A DNA stretch of 64,000 bases. Source: Cymodocea nodosa. Its lineage: Eukaryota; Streptophyta; Magnoliopsida; Alismatales; Cymodoceaceae. Location: NCBI GenBank assembly GCA_036874045.1, contig CM072345.1, positions 3,187,501 to 3,251,500 on the forward strand, given 5' to 3'. Under the pieces are notes generated by a model. It did no database searches and had not been told where the DNA came from. It saw nothing but the letters and a program-made list of their open reading frames with translations. A program made the position numbers and the translations under genes. Below are positions 54,381 to 64,000 of the stretch, in pieces; position 1 is the stretch's first letter; each line of letters opens with the position of its first letter.

Positions 54381-56698
54381 TGTTACTTCTGTTTTTAGTT
54401 AGTTAATTTATCTTTATGCCTATTCTCTCTTTTAGAAGTAAACAAACAACCTTTAATACAATTTAGATATTAATTCCAATTTGTACTTTAACTGCAAATG
54501 CATAGTGTCTATTGTATCGGTGTGCAAGTACAGGTCGATCCCATAGGGAATTGTTGACGAACTTGAGAACTGTTTGCTTGTTAAAAATCAAATTTATATA
54601 TTCAATAAGCTCTCCGTTGAATTACAGTTAACTCAATGGACTAAGTTTGTTGAGTTATGGCTAACTCAACGGACTAACCTCATGGACTAAAGTTAACTCC
54701 ACAAGCCAGCCTTTTCTTTTTAATACTGCTATTTACAAAGGAATTCGGCCAACCATTGGGCGATTCCATAGATTGTAAATAACATCAATTAAGCTCTTTA
54801 ATGTTAGTTAACATCGGATTTATCATTAAGCAATACTAACATTCAGATAATTCAAACAGTAACCATTAAAATCTTTAAGTCTTTTGAACGAACCAATTTC
54901 AGTAAACTGTAAAACTAAAATAAACATAAAACAATCACAACACTGACAAAGATAACATTAATCACGATACAACACAAACAATACAATACTCAAATACAGC
55001 ATACAAACATAGATAAATTATTTTTGGTATTTTTGTTTTAATATGAACATGGAAATGGGCGAAAGGTGAAATGTAAAGTAATCTCACTTGATAATAAATA
55101 CTTCCGACACTACTTACAACGCGATTACACCACTGAAAATTAAACCACTTACAATTCTATCTCCTCTCCCTATAGAATCGCGAGTCTAGAATTGCAAGAT
55201 GATCCCTCTTCAGCATACAAGCATCAACCCGAAGCCAAGGCTAAAAGCTTTACGATCTCCTGAAATATGAGTCGGTGATTGGTGAAAATGGCTTCCCTTC
55301 CCACGACACGATCACTCCTCACAGTGGTTGTCAAGCACTGTGTTTGGCTCGGAATCGACCCGACATCAGGCAAGTATCCTCACAGACCTCCGATGGTTGG
55401 TGATTATGGTGGTGATGATGATGGTTGGTGTGGTACTTCAGAGAATTGCGACGCTCATCCTCCTCTGCACACACTGTCTGTCCATCGATCACACACGCAC
55501 CCTTTCTTCTTTTTTTCTTCTTTTCTTTTATATTTCTTTAGTAGTAATTGCTTCTGCTTGAATGATCGATTGGATTTCTTTCATTCATATCAACGGTGAT
55601 GCTTTCTTCTCTTGTGCGATATGTGCAAACGTGGTTTTTCCTTCCAACTGTCCTGTTTCTGCAACCGTTATAGTGGCATATTAGAAAATAAATAGTCCGT
55701 GGAGTTACAGATAACTCAACGGACTTTCTTCGTTGATTTAACTATAAAACACATGCAATAAAGAAATAAGCCGCTAACATAACACGTTACTTTAGTGTGT
55801 ATTCTTGTAACTCAACGCGTACAATTATGCTAACTTAATGAGTTAAACATGTGCATCTCACATGATATACTAAAGCATTTAAATTCAACACGTGCATAAA
55901 TTTAACTATCCGATGCTCAGGTGCATTTCGGATACTTATAAACTTAACTATCTGATGCTTAGATGCATTTCGGATAGTTACAAATAACTCACCGATATAT
56001 AACTTAAGTAAATCTACTAGATCTCGACAAGTGTCAGCAGTAGTTTAATCATAAAATAACATTTCAGAGAGTTACAAGTCTAACTATCCGATGCTCAGAT
56101 GCATTTCGGATAGTTACAGCTAACTCACCGAAAATCTACATAAGTCAATTTCCTAGAACATGACATGTGTCCTCAGCTATTTTATAAATAAAAAGAGATT
56201 TCGGAGAGTTATAGGGATAACTATCTGATGCCCAGCTACAATTTCGGATAGTTATAGATAACTCACTGAAAGTTCACATAAGTCATTCATTATGGTTTCG
56301 ACACGTGTACTTCAGGAAATAATAAAATATTCTCTCAAAACATAAATGTTCGGCAATTTAAACATAACTATCCGATACATGTTCGGTCTGTTAAACATAG
56401 CTGTCCGAATATGTTTAGTATGTTAAATATAACTGTCCGAATATATTCGATATGTTAAACATAATTGTCCAAAATATCAGAAAATTCGGATACCTAAGAA
56501 TTTCACAGCCTGCAACTTACCGACAGTTCATAAATGCACTAAATTAACATTAATTTCCTCAAATTAAACAAATTCTTCAATTAAAGCATATAACAGTGCA
56601 ATTATAACATAATGACTTAATTCTTATATGATAAGCTAAATATTATGCAATTAACCATCATTTAACCGTTAATAATATGCACTTTTTCATTCTAAACA
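54381..56698 (-). repeat. Athila-like LTR shared by elements X and Y, 2.3 kb
   Basis: Minus-strand TGTTTAGAATG (56698) to GAAGTAACA (54381). To its right lie the polypurine tract and 3' block of Y; to its left, a decayed primer-like stretch and the first gene of X, so it is 3' LTR of Y and 5' LTR of X. Module array at 55690-56480 with several CGGATAGTTA/TAACTCACCGA palindromes, ACACGTGTAC near 56300, and GTCCGTGGAGTTACAGATAA near 55700. The left half carries the CACCGACT and CCCTATGGGATCGA blocks. Open frames at 55279-55599 are part of this LTR and are not taken as genes. Confidence 0.82.
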
Positions 56699-58474
56699 CT
56701 TCCCCCATACCTAAATTTTGCTAGTCCCTTAGCAAACTAAGATCTAATTAATTAGTCTTTAAAAGCGCTAGAATTAATTCTTCCCCTTTTGTTTTTCTTC
56801 TGTTTAGCATAAAAATATATTCTGTATGTTTCAGTAATCAACCTGCAAATATACTTAGAATATATGTAAATTACATACAAAGTATATCATCATCATATAG
56901 GTGTTAATTATATTATCGTTTGTTCTTCTTTTCATCATCTACCATCCTGAATTTTCCAATAAGATTTCTAGAATAAATTTCAACAACATACAAATCAAAG
57001 TACAATCCAATTCAATCTAATTAAGACAAGTAGAATAAAGAATTGTATCTCCATTGAACAACTTCAAAAGTCAATTCCAGATTCATATTTCAGCAATTCT
57101 AGATAATAGAAAATATACTCGATTCATAAGATATCTGTATTTCACAAAACACTTGTATCTTTTCAGAACAGTATATGTATATTTCTTTTTATACTTTAAA
57201 AGTTAATTTTACAAGCTTGAATCATACAAGAGCTTTCTAATGTACCCATATAACGAGCTTTCAGTCAACAATCCCAGATCTGATCAGGATCTTAGGTTGC
57301 CAGATTTTAAGAGTCTTTTTTCAGGTCAACAATCCTTACATACCTATCTGCTTAAGTACAAAAGGCTCGTGATCAAACAAGTCAATAAACTCTCAAAATT
57401 TTCCCTTTTTTTTCTTTTTGTTTTTTTTGTTTTTTTTTGTTTTTACAACATAACTACAAACACAAAACAAAACATTAATCACATACTATATATGTATGTA
57501 TTTCATTAATATAGATGTAGTAAAACACCAATCTCATATAGTTCTGCTTCTATCATTTACTGAAAATATGAATCCATCTCAATAAGCTCATACTTTTTCT
57601 GTAGTTTAATAAGATCTACACATAAATCATTCTACAAGTTCAATCAGTCAAATTAAATGTATCTTTAATCATATGTGTTTCATTTAATCTAGAATTCACA
57701 TCTCAGCTCTTTCAGGACTTCAGATAATTTATTGATTTTTCATTAAGCATTCTGATTTCATTTTAAAATTGTGAAACTGTTAAACTCATGAAATTCAGAA
57801 AAACATAAGATACTATATCTAGATTTGCATAACTAGTAAATTCAATAACATCTTATATAGCCTTCTAAATATAACATTCAAGTAGTTTATAAAAATTTTA
57901 CAATCTCATTTATCGGATAGTTATAGCAAGTTCATAAAATTTTCAATTTCCTCAAAACTTTGCAATACTATTTTAATTTCTTTAATTAACAAACTTACAT
58001 GGTTGTTACTTCAATTACCTCCCCCCCTCGTACCTACATTTTGCATTGTCCTCAATGTAAAAGATTTGACAATAAGTACAGTAATTGTAGTAGGCATGAA
58101 TACAGTTTTGGTTGATTTAAAATTCAGAATGAGTAATTAGTTACATACCTTGTTTCATTTGTATCTCCTTCTGCATATTCTGATTTTTGATTCTAAAAAA
58201 TTTTTCATTCACAGATAAAAGTAAAATATAAAACAAAATAACATTTAACAGATATTAATAAATCAGTGTCTTGTATGGAACCCAGACTCCTATGCCTTTG
58301 GTGGCTCACAAGCAAGCCAGTTGGTTTCCCAGAGCAGATACCAACAAACTAGATTGATATTTTGTTTTGTTTGTTTTTTTATAAAATGAACATGAAAATT
58401 TCAAAATTCTTTTTTTTAAAAAAAAAAAAATTAAATGCAGAATACACACAACATTAAACACACAAAATCACAGC
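56699..58474 (-). other. Element Y polypurine tract and 3' untranslated block
   Basis: Minus-strand TATGGGGGAAG (56699-56710), then AT-rich sequence without a gene. It includes the cross-superfamily block (57190-57900), T-rich runs (57405-57445, 58420-58430), a second purine tract (complement of CCTCCCCCCCTCG, 58019-58031) and GGTGGCTCACAAGCAAGCC near 58300. Confidence 0.75.
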
Positions 58475-59614
58475 TTAAGAACATGATTGAAAAGTAGAAA
58501 CAAATGGAATAAATGTATCAGTCCAAGCAAACTTTTTAGGCATAGTTCTTCTTGCTATTAATTCTATTTTAATGCAGTTCTTGTTCCTTCTTAATTTGTA
58601 AACATGTAATATATTATAAATTCCAAATACGAGTGTATTACCATTAATGATATGTAATGCAGAAAGGGATCCTTTTTGGTTCCAAGGTAATGTAGTAGTT
58701 TCTATTTCTACATCTATTTCAATATACTCCTCTTCCCACTTCCATTCATTCATGTCTTCCATAATCCATATTTGAAATTTCATCAGTTCATCCCACCATC
58801 TTATCAGACATAAAGTAGGATCATCTTCTTCATTATACCACATTCCTATTTGAATTTCATTCAATTCTGTAGATGGTGGTTTAGTTATTTCACTCAGTAC
58901 AAGTAAAATTTCTATATATTCATCATAACTGTCTATGCTCACTATGTATAAATTAGATCTATATACTATTGATATCTCTGTGACTAAATATATATATCCA
59001 TCAAGTATGACATGTGTTTGGTTAATTAATGATTTCTGTCCTAGTTATATCATAATATTTTCATTCCAAGATCTGTTCAGAAAATTATACACACTTAAGC
59101 GTAAATCTTCACCCCAATTTCCTATAGGTCTCCAATAATATAATTTTTCAGGAATTGCAGAATTTTTATCAGAAAATATTAAAGCTGACCCACAATTTAC
59201 AGTTGGTGCTTCAAATCTATTAGGTCTTCCTATATTCCATTCTTCTCTTGTTATAGGATTTCTTATCAAAATATCAGGTAATAATAAACTTGCATACCTT
59301 GGTCTCGTCTTGTATATGATTAATCCTTCATCTATCCCCATAATATGATTTATTCCTTCTAATGCATTGGGTGGAATTCCAGTAGTTTCTTCCATAGCCA
59401 GATATTCATGGGTATTTGAACTACGATTAAATGACCTCCATATGAATTCATCTCTAATCTCAGTCATTTTTGTAGCTTGTAGTCCCTGAGAATATTTTTC
59501 TTCAATACAGTTTTTAATTTCCTTTGATACACAACACATCATGCACAGATCTTTAGCTAACAAGTTACTTAGTACTTCCCTTAGTGCATCCAACGGTAAT
59601 TGCATCAATTCCAT
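58475..59614 (-). pseudogene. F-box/FBA-like protein in the env position of element Y
   Basis: Start at 59614, nine bases after a splice-acceptor-like TTTTACAG, giving MELMQLPLDALREVLSNLLA and KDLCMMCCVSKEIKNCI: a standard plant F-box with the LP, L-E-LS-L, KDL and CVSK positions. Then GINHIMGIDEGLIIYKTRPR and DILIRNPITREEWNIGRPN; NPITRE is typical of F-box-associated (FBA) repeats. The C-terminal half is rich in Trp and acidic residues with alternating beta-like strands (LRWWDEL-type, TLVFGIYNILHVYKL). About 380 codons, the usual F-box/FBA size. In host plants such proteins pick substrates for SCF ubiquitin ligases. Its presence in two element copies with the same surroundings says the gene belongs to the element. 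Captured from a host by inference. At least one break. Confidence 0.8.
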
Positions 59615-59623
59615 TTGTCGATT

Positions 59624-61174
59624 CTGTAAAACACAAACAAAATTTAGTAGAGACAAAAATTAACATACTACTGCACACCCTCGTGGAGTTAAGGCATAAC
59701 TCAATGGACTAAATTCGTTGAGTTAAAATTAACTCTACGATACTATTAACTAAGAATAAAAAACATATATACATACAGATAGTTGCTTCAGATATGCTGC
59801 TTCATTCAGTTGCCCTCCCAGAAGAAGTATCAATTTCATTAACCGTTCTATTGACAGGATTAGGTATAGCTTGTATTGGCAATCCTCTAGTAGGTCTAAC
59901 TTCCATTGGTTCCTTCTATCTAAGTGATATATTTCTATTCTGATTTTGAATTGCAGCATTTCCAAATATAAATTCTAGATGATTGTTTACTTGTTGGATT
60001 AGCTTTTCTAATTTCTCTATTCTAGCTCCTTATTCAATTAATACTTCATAACTTATGTTCTTCTCATTTATATTTTCTCCTCCCTAGAAATTGTTGTTTC
60101 TCCAAGATAAATTTGGGTGATTTCTCCAATTAGGATGATAAAAATTTCCCAAGTTATCTCTCTAGTTTCTAGCATAAATAATATCTAAGTCATTTATGTT
60201 TGCATTCTTTTCTGCTAGCTTTTGATTTAATAATAACTCTTCTATTTTCTTTGTTAATTCATTTAATTTCACCTCAAGCATAGTATTGGAATCTATTTCA
60301 TGCATTCCTCTTGGCAATATTCTTTTATTTGCAATAGCTTCAACCGAATTTTCCCACTATGCAGTTCTTTTTGCAAAATTTTCTAAATATGCCCATGCTT
60401 CTTCACTACATAAGTTTAAAAATCCATTTTGACAAGTAGATTCTAATAAAGATTTCATTGAAACATCTATGCCTTCATAAATTATACCTATTAATTGTGC
60501 TTTACTCATTGCATGATGTGTACATTGAGTTAGTAAATCTTTAAATCTTTCAAAATATTTTCAGAATGATTCACCCTGTTTTTGGATACACATTAATATT
60601 TCTTTCTTCTTTTTAATCGTTTGTTGTGTTGGATAATATTTTTCCAGAAAAATAGAGCAAAATTCAGTCCATGTAGAAATTGAATCAGGCGATAGAGTAT
60701 ATAACCATCTCTTAGCTATGTCTTTTAAAGAAAAAAGGATATATCTAAGTTTAATAGCATCTATACTCATGTTCGACATTCTCATCATTTGACAAACTTC
60801 ATTAAATTCTCTAAGGAAATAATAGGCATCCTCTCTTTCTAATCCATGAAAATGTGGCAATTGACTAATATAATTAGATTTCAGTTCAAACCTATCTCCC
60901 TCAAAGTTTGGCAATCGAATACATGAAGGTTCATCAACTAATTCAGGATACAGAATTTCTCCTAATGGTTTTTCTACTAGAGCAGCCATCTCTACATTTT
61001 CTTTTAAAGAAAGGTTAGCTACACCCCAAAGAATTTCGTTAAAGTTCAATTCAGAAAATTTTTCAATACTCCTCTGCAATGAAAATTCCTAGGTAGGTGT
61101 TCTTACTAATCGTTTAGTGCTTAGAGAACGAGTCCATATGCTCATAAATAAATAGTAGAAGATTAATTACATAC
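59624..61174 (-). other. Putative intron holding gag, element Y
   Basis: Minus-strand borders GTATGTAATT at 61174 and TTGTGTTTTACAG ending at 59624, both good matches to plant splice sites. Element X is colinear on both sides (AAAGCTT leader, then AATC...ATGGAATT) but lacks the 1551 bp in between, joining 51990 to 51989. Splicing to reach an env-like gene is known for some plant Athila and Bagy elements; here the downstream gene would be the F-box protein. Also holds a GTTGAGTTA palindrome at 59690-59740. Confidence 0.6.
59750..61079 (-). pseudogene. Athila gag
   Basis: An open 172-codon stretch (61079-60561) holds the Athila capsid signature: FELKSNYISQLPHFHGLERE, DAYYFLREFNEVCQMM, LRYILFSLKDIAKRWLYTL, STWTEFCSIFLEKYYPTQQT, IQKQGESF. 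These are the usual retrotrans-gag words of the Athila/Tat branch. More degenerate gag continues to about 59750 with Asn/Pro-rich sequence. Gag would assemble the particle. Several breaks. It lies wholly inside the putative intron, as expected if unspliced RNA makes Gag and spliced RNA makes the F-box protein. Confidence 0.85.
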
Positions 61175-62089
61175 TAGTCTAAAGCTTTCCATTCAATAAA
61201 TAGTTGTTGTCGGATGAAGTTGAATCAGCTGCTTCTCCTTCTAGTTCCTCCAACGCATTCTCCTTTCTTTTAAAAGTGCTGGTAACTCGTAAATAACATT
61301 CTGTTTTATATATATACTGTACATCCATAAAGTGAATAAATCTTGTTGCAAGAATGTGGCTTGCAACATGTATCGTGGTTCCTATTTTTATGGGTACGTG
61401 TACCACTACTAATTTCAGATTTTGGTAACCGCTAAATCGACGAAGTTTCGTTTGTGGTTAAAAGAATAACTGTTCTACTTAATCCATGAACTAACCTCGT
61501 TGAGTTACAGAAAACTCAATAGAATACAGTCGGTTACTGTTGCTAACTCCACGGACTAACTTCGTTGAGTTATTGATAACTCAACGGAGTGACCTTATAT
61601 TATATTACTGACCTCGTGGAGTTACGGTTAACTCAACGGACTTACTTCGTTGAGTTAACACTTAGCAACTTCTAAGTTTTACTCTCGTAAGTTCCTTTTT
61701 TTTTTTTTTCTTTGTTTATTCTGCTAACTGAAATAAAGTTAAATCTATGTCATTAATGCATCATTTTGATTAAAATTCATTTAAATCTAAACCTTATATA
61801 AAGATTTAACTTGCAGGTCATTTTATGTTATGCAGAATTTACATTTTACCTTATAACATGTAAAAAATTTTAAGCAGTTATCCTGTCATTCAGCAAATTG
61901 TAAATCTATTACATATTTATTCATAAAGTTTCACAATGACATAATATTCAATAAATTCCATTCATTTCACATCCAAAACACGTATGAAAATTGCATCTGA
62001 AAAATTATATTCATTAATATGAATCAATTACATTACAAGTACATCATACAATTTCATACAATTTTAGACAAGTAGACGAACAATACAAT
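61175..62089 (-). other. Element Y leader between FYANL and gag: palindromes and TATA-like box
   Basis: Strong GTTGAGTTATTGATAACTCAAC hairpin-type repeats at 61495-61660 (written here as arms GTTGAGTTA and TAACTCAAC with a 4-base loop), CGTGGAGTTACGG, then a small frame 61406-61179 (KIGTTIHVASHILATRFIHF, STFKRKEN) matching X, and TATATATATAAAAC (reverse, 61304-61317). 61680-62089 is AT-rich with no gene. Confidence 0.5.
61304..61317 (-). promoter_or_regulatory. TATA-like box in element Y leader
   Basis: TATATATATAAAAC on the minus strand, about 130 bp before the putative splice donor; X has TATAAATATA at the same place. It could mark an internal promoter for the F-box transcript. AT-rich context makes chance likely. 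Confidence 0.35.
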
Positions 62090-64000
62090 TTAATCTCTAT
62101 GCCTAAGTTCATCTACTTCCTTCTGGAGTTTTTCTAATTGAAGTTCTAATTGATTAATCCTCTCTACTGCTCCTGTAATTCCTCTAGAAGGTACAGCTAG
62201 TATTGCAGCTACAAAATTTCTGTATTCTTTCACTGAAATGGTTCTTAATCTGATCATTTTTGATGTCCATTTAGTGAAATCAATACAGTCCACCACCAGT
62301 AGTGGAATCAAATCTCCATAAAATAATTTCTTCTTCACTATTTTCAGCTTGGAGATAAAAACTGCAGACCAATTTATTTGGATCTTATTTACAACTGCAT
62401 ATGTGGCCTATTTGACAAATTGACTTAATTCTATGTCATGGCCCTGTCGTTGATAGACATTCTTAATCAAAATGTTAGCTACCATGTGTGCTTTACCATT
62501 TAAATGCTTCAATCTGTTTAATAATGGCACACTAGGATTGATAGCTAAACAATCCTTGATTTCCTGTTCAGTCCACTTGACGGCAGTTGTATCTTCCAAA
62601 ATTTTTATTTCATCATTCTTTAAACCAAAAATGTTGTGAAGAAGCTCTAGTGTTATCTGTACATCAGCTTCCTCCATGTTTGAAATTAATCCTCCTTCTC
62701 TTTCTCTTAAATTAGCATAAAAACAGGGCACTAAATTTTCATATACTGCATGCCCTCTTTCTTGTGAAATGAATTGAAGTACACCTTGGAATTCAAATAG
62801 ATCTTTGATTTCTTGCATTCCATCCCAATTTACTGGTCTACTATAAATAATGTTGTAACTCATTATTTCTTGGTATTTGGTATAAGCTTCCTAACTACAA
62901 AAATGTACTTCATTCAAAATTATTGTTTCAGTCGGGTCAGGAACGTGACTTTGTTGCTCTAGAGGGGTTTGCTCTTGCTCTTGCTCTTCTATAGGCTGCA
63001 TTTGAATATTTTCTACAGATTCCTGAATTTCTGTTTCTGTTTGTGGTGGTGAGCCAGTAGAACTCTCCACTCTGTCTTGAATTCTCTCCATAAATTGCTA
63101 AAGAGTTTCTTGTTCTTTAGTGGAATTTGTGAAATTATTTTTGTCCAAATGGCTTCTTTCAGCCTCTTCATTTTTTGCTCTTTCTTTTTCTTCCTGACTA
63201 CCAATCTGTTCTGTTACTATTCTTTCTGATTCTGTAACAGATTGGGATGGAGTCACGGGTAATTCAATTTCTACCTTAATTTCTGTTTCTTCTTGTACAA
63301 GCTGCAGACTAATTTCAGCCTGATTTTTTTCTTTTCTTTGCTCCTCCTGCTCCTCCTTAGAATCGGATAGCAGGTTAATAAAAATTTGCTCCACAGGCTC
63401 TGTAAAAATTGGTACTTCAGATTTAATTTCCACATATTCAGGCAATTTTTCTTTTCCTTTCTTTTTTCTGATTAGTTGTGCCTATTCTTCCTCTTCATCT
63501 TCTAAAATTAAATCTACAAAAATAGGCTCTGTAGGCCTTCGAGCCACAAGTACTGGCTCTTCTTGTTTAACTTTTCCTATAATTACTGGTCTCGAAGGAC
63601 CAGTTTCATCTCCTTTTGCAGCAGGTTTGGCAGTAGTTCTGGCAGTAGCTTCGTGATGCTGTTCCACTTTGATTTTATATTGGGCTTTCAACTTTTATGC
63701 AGCCCTCTTTTTGTAAAGTGCATCAAACACTAGGTGTGCTTTGGCCACTGCCAAATCTTCTGATTCTCCTTGGTTCTTCCCAACTTGAACCAGTTCTGCA
63801 AATTCTCTTATTTCTTCTTCAGTCGAAGGCCCCATCATTTCTGCTCATGCCAACGGTTTAAATGGTGGAACTAAAGGTCCAAGCTGCTGCTCCTCAGGAA
63901 CAGGTCTTTCAGCAGTCGGCTCCTCTTATCCTTCAATTGCCTCTTCTTCATTTTCTTTCCTTTCTTGCTCCCAGATCACCCATTTAGCTTATCTACAGAT
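62090..64000 (-). pseudogene. Element Y FYANL-type protein, N-terminus outside window
   Basis: Acidic, Glu/Gln-rich N-terminal half (64000-62890; includes EPIFVDLILEDEEEE, EQIFINLLSDSKEEQ). The core is 62863-62408: MQEIKDLFEFQGVLQFISQE, NLVPCFYANLRE, DVQITLELLHNIFGLKND, KDCLAINPSVPLLNRLK, MVANILIKNVYQRQGHDI. The C-terminal part ends in a coiled coil (INQLELQLEKLQKEVDELRH) at 62090. Best preserved of the three copies. Domain of the putative plant transposon protein type; role unknown. A few breaks. Confidence 0.8.

Larger units (their letters stand above)
38479..56698 (-). mobile_element. Element X: Athila-like, FYANL protein and F-box protein, no gag or pol
   Basis: Minus-strand element interrupted by copia C. 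In transcription order: LTR 56698-54381, FYANL-type coding region (54345-52855), leader with GTTGAGTTA palindromes and a TATA-like box, F-box coding region (51978-51592, then 41666-40909), 3' untranslated block, polypurine tract, and the start of a 3' LTR (39132-38479). Compared with element Y it lacks the gag-containing segment exactly at splice-like borders. Non-autonomous. Broken by several interruptions. Confidence 0.75.
54381..64000 (-). mobile_element. Element Y: Athila-like, FYANL protein, gag, F-box protein; runs off the window
   Basis: Minus strand, in order: FYANL-type region (beyond 64000 to 62090), palindrome-rich leader, gag-containing segment with splice-like ends (61174-59624), F-box coding region (59614-58475), 3' block, purine tract, LTR (56698-54381). 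No protease, reverse transcriptase or integrase between gag and the F-box, so it depended on an Athila-like partner such as E. Several breaks. Confidence 0.75.

Noticed and set aside
55279-55599. Overlapping 106- and 77-codon frames in the Athila-like LTR, also at 21830-22156 and 31545-31793
   Set aside because: Same LTR block each time, different strand and frame kept open, with low-complexity Ser/Val/Phe composition. No family words.
57405-57445. T-rich run as a SINE or LINE tail
   Set aside because: It lies inside the conserved Athila-like 3' block, has no flanking duplication, and its length varies between copies like a simple-sequence tract.
1-64000. CRISPR-like reading of the regularly spaced palindromes
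   Set aside because: The 127-149 bp spacing, diverged units, LTR placement and plant retroelement context rule this out.
1-64000. A host gene carrying the F-box protein
   Set aside because: Both copies are flanked by the same element leader, 3' block, purine tract and LTR on the same strand, so the simplest reading is an element-borne gene. A host origin long ago remains likely.

Overview
This window is plant nuclear DNA, most likely from a dicot with a repeat-rich, AT-rich genome. It is a heterochromatin-style nest of LTR retrotransposons, and I found no free-standing host gene, tRNA, rRNA or CRISPR array. The species cannot be named from what is visible. The plant assignment rests on Ty1/copia elements primed by initiator tRNA-Met (TGGTATCAGAG), Athila-type Ty3/gypsy elements primed by tRNA-Asp (TGGCGCCGTTGCC), solo LTRs with 5-bp target duplications, and a plant-type F-box/FBA protein carried inside an Athila-like element.

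Layout, left to right. 1-2752: end of a minus-strand Tork-like copia element (LTR, polypurine tract, RNase H), with a solo LTR at 181-1684. 2753-5565: plus-strand copia fragment (full 5' LTR, primer site, gag), here called family A. 5566-20740: minus-strand copia of the same family, split by a complete copia element F (6764-16031) and a solo LTR (17154-18891); F itself carries a solo LTR (7369-9148). 20741-23760: Athila-like LTR and 3' untranslated block, running into a minus-strand family A copia (B, to 30843). 30844-38478: plus-strand Athila pol element E, with a solo LTR (32711-34242) in its own LTR. 38479-64000: two minus-strand Athila-like elements, X and Y, sharing one LTR (54381-56698). 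X is split by copia element C (41667-51591, target duplication CCTTC), and C is split by a solo LTR (45940-48076).

Three things stand out. (1) LTRs of both copia and gypsy families carry the same roughly 130-140 bp module, sometimes in tandem and in either orientation: two hairpin-like palindromes of the type CGGATAGTTA...TAACTCACCG, a CTTAAGTCA block and a CACGTG G-box. (2) Elements X and Y encode, where retroviruses have env, an F-box/FBA-like protein. In Y it lies behind a gag-containing segment with GTATGT...TTTTACAG boundaries; in X that segment is missing at exactly those boundaries, as if a spliced RNA had been copied back. (3) A FYANL-motif protein (putative plant transposon protein type) sits just after the LTR in the Athila-like elements but after pol in copia C, next to a 3' untranslated block also shared across the two superfamilies. 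This argues for sequence exchange between copia and gypsy elements. All element genes here are fossils with several breaks each. Divergence figures are by eye from short samples and are approximate.
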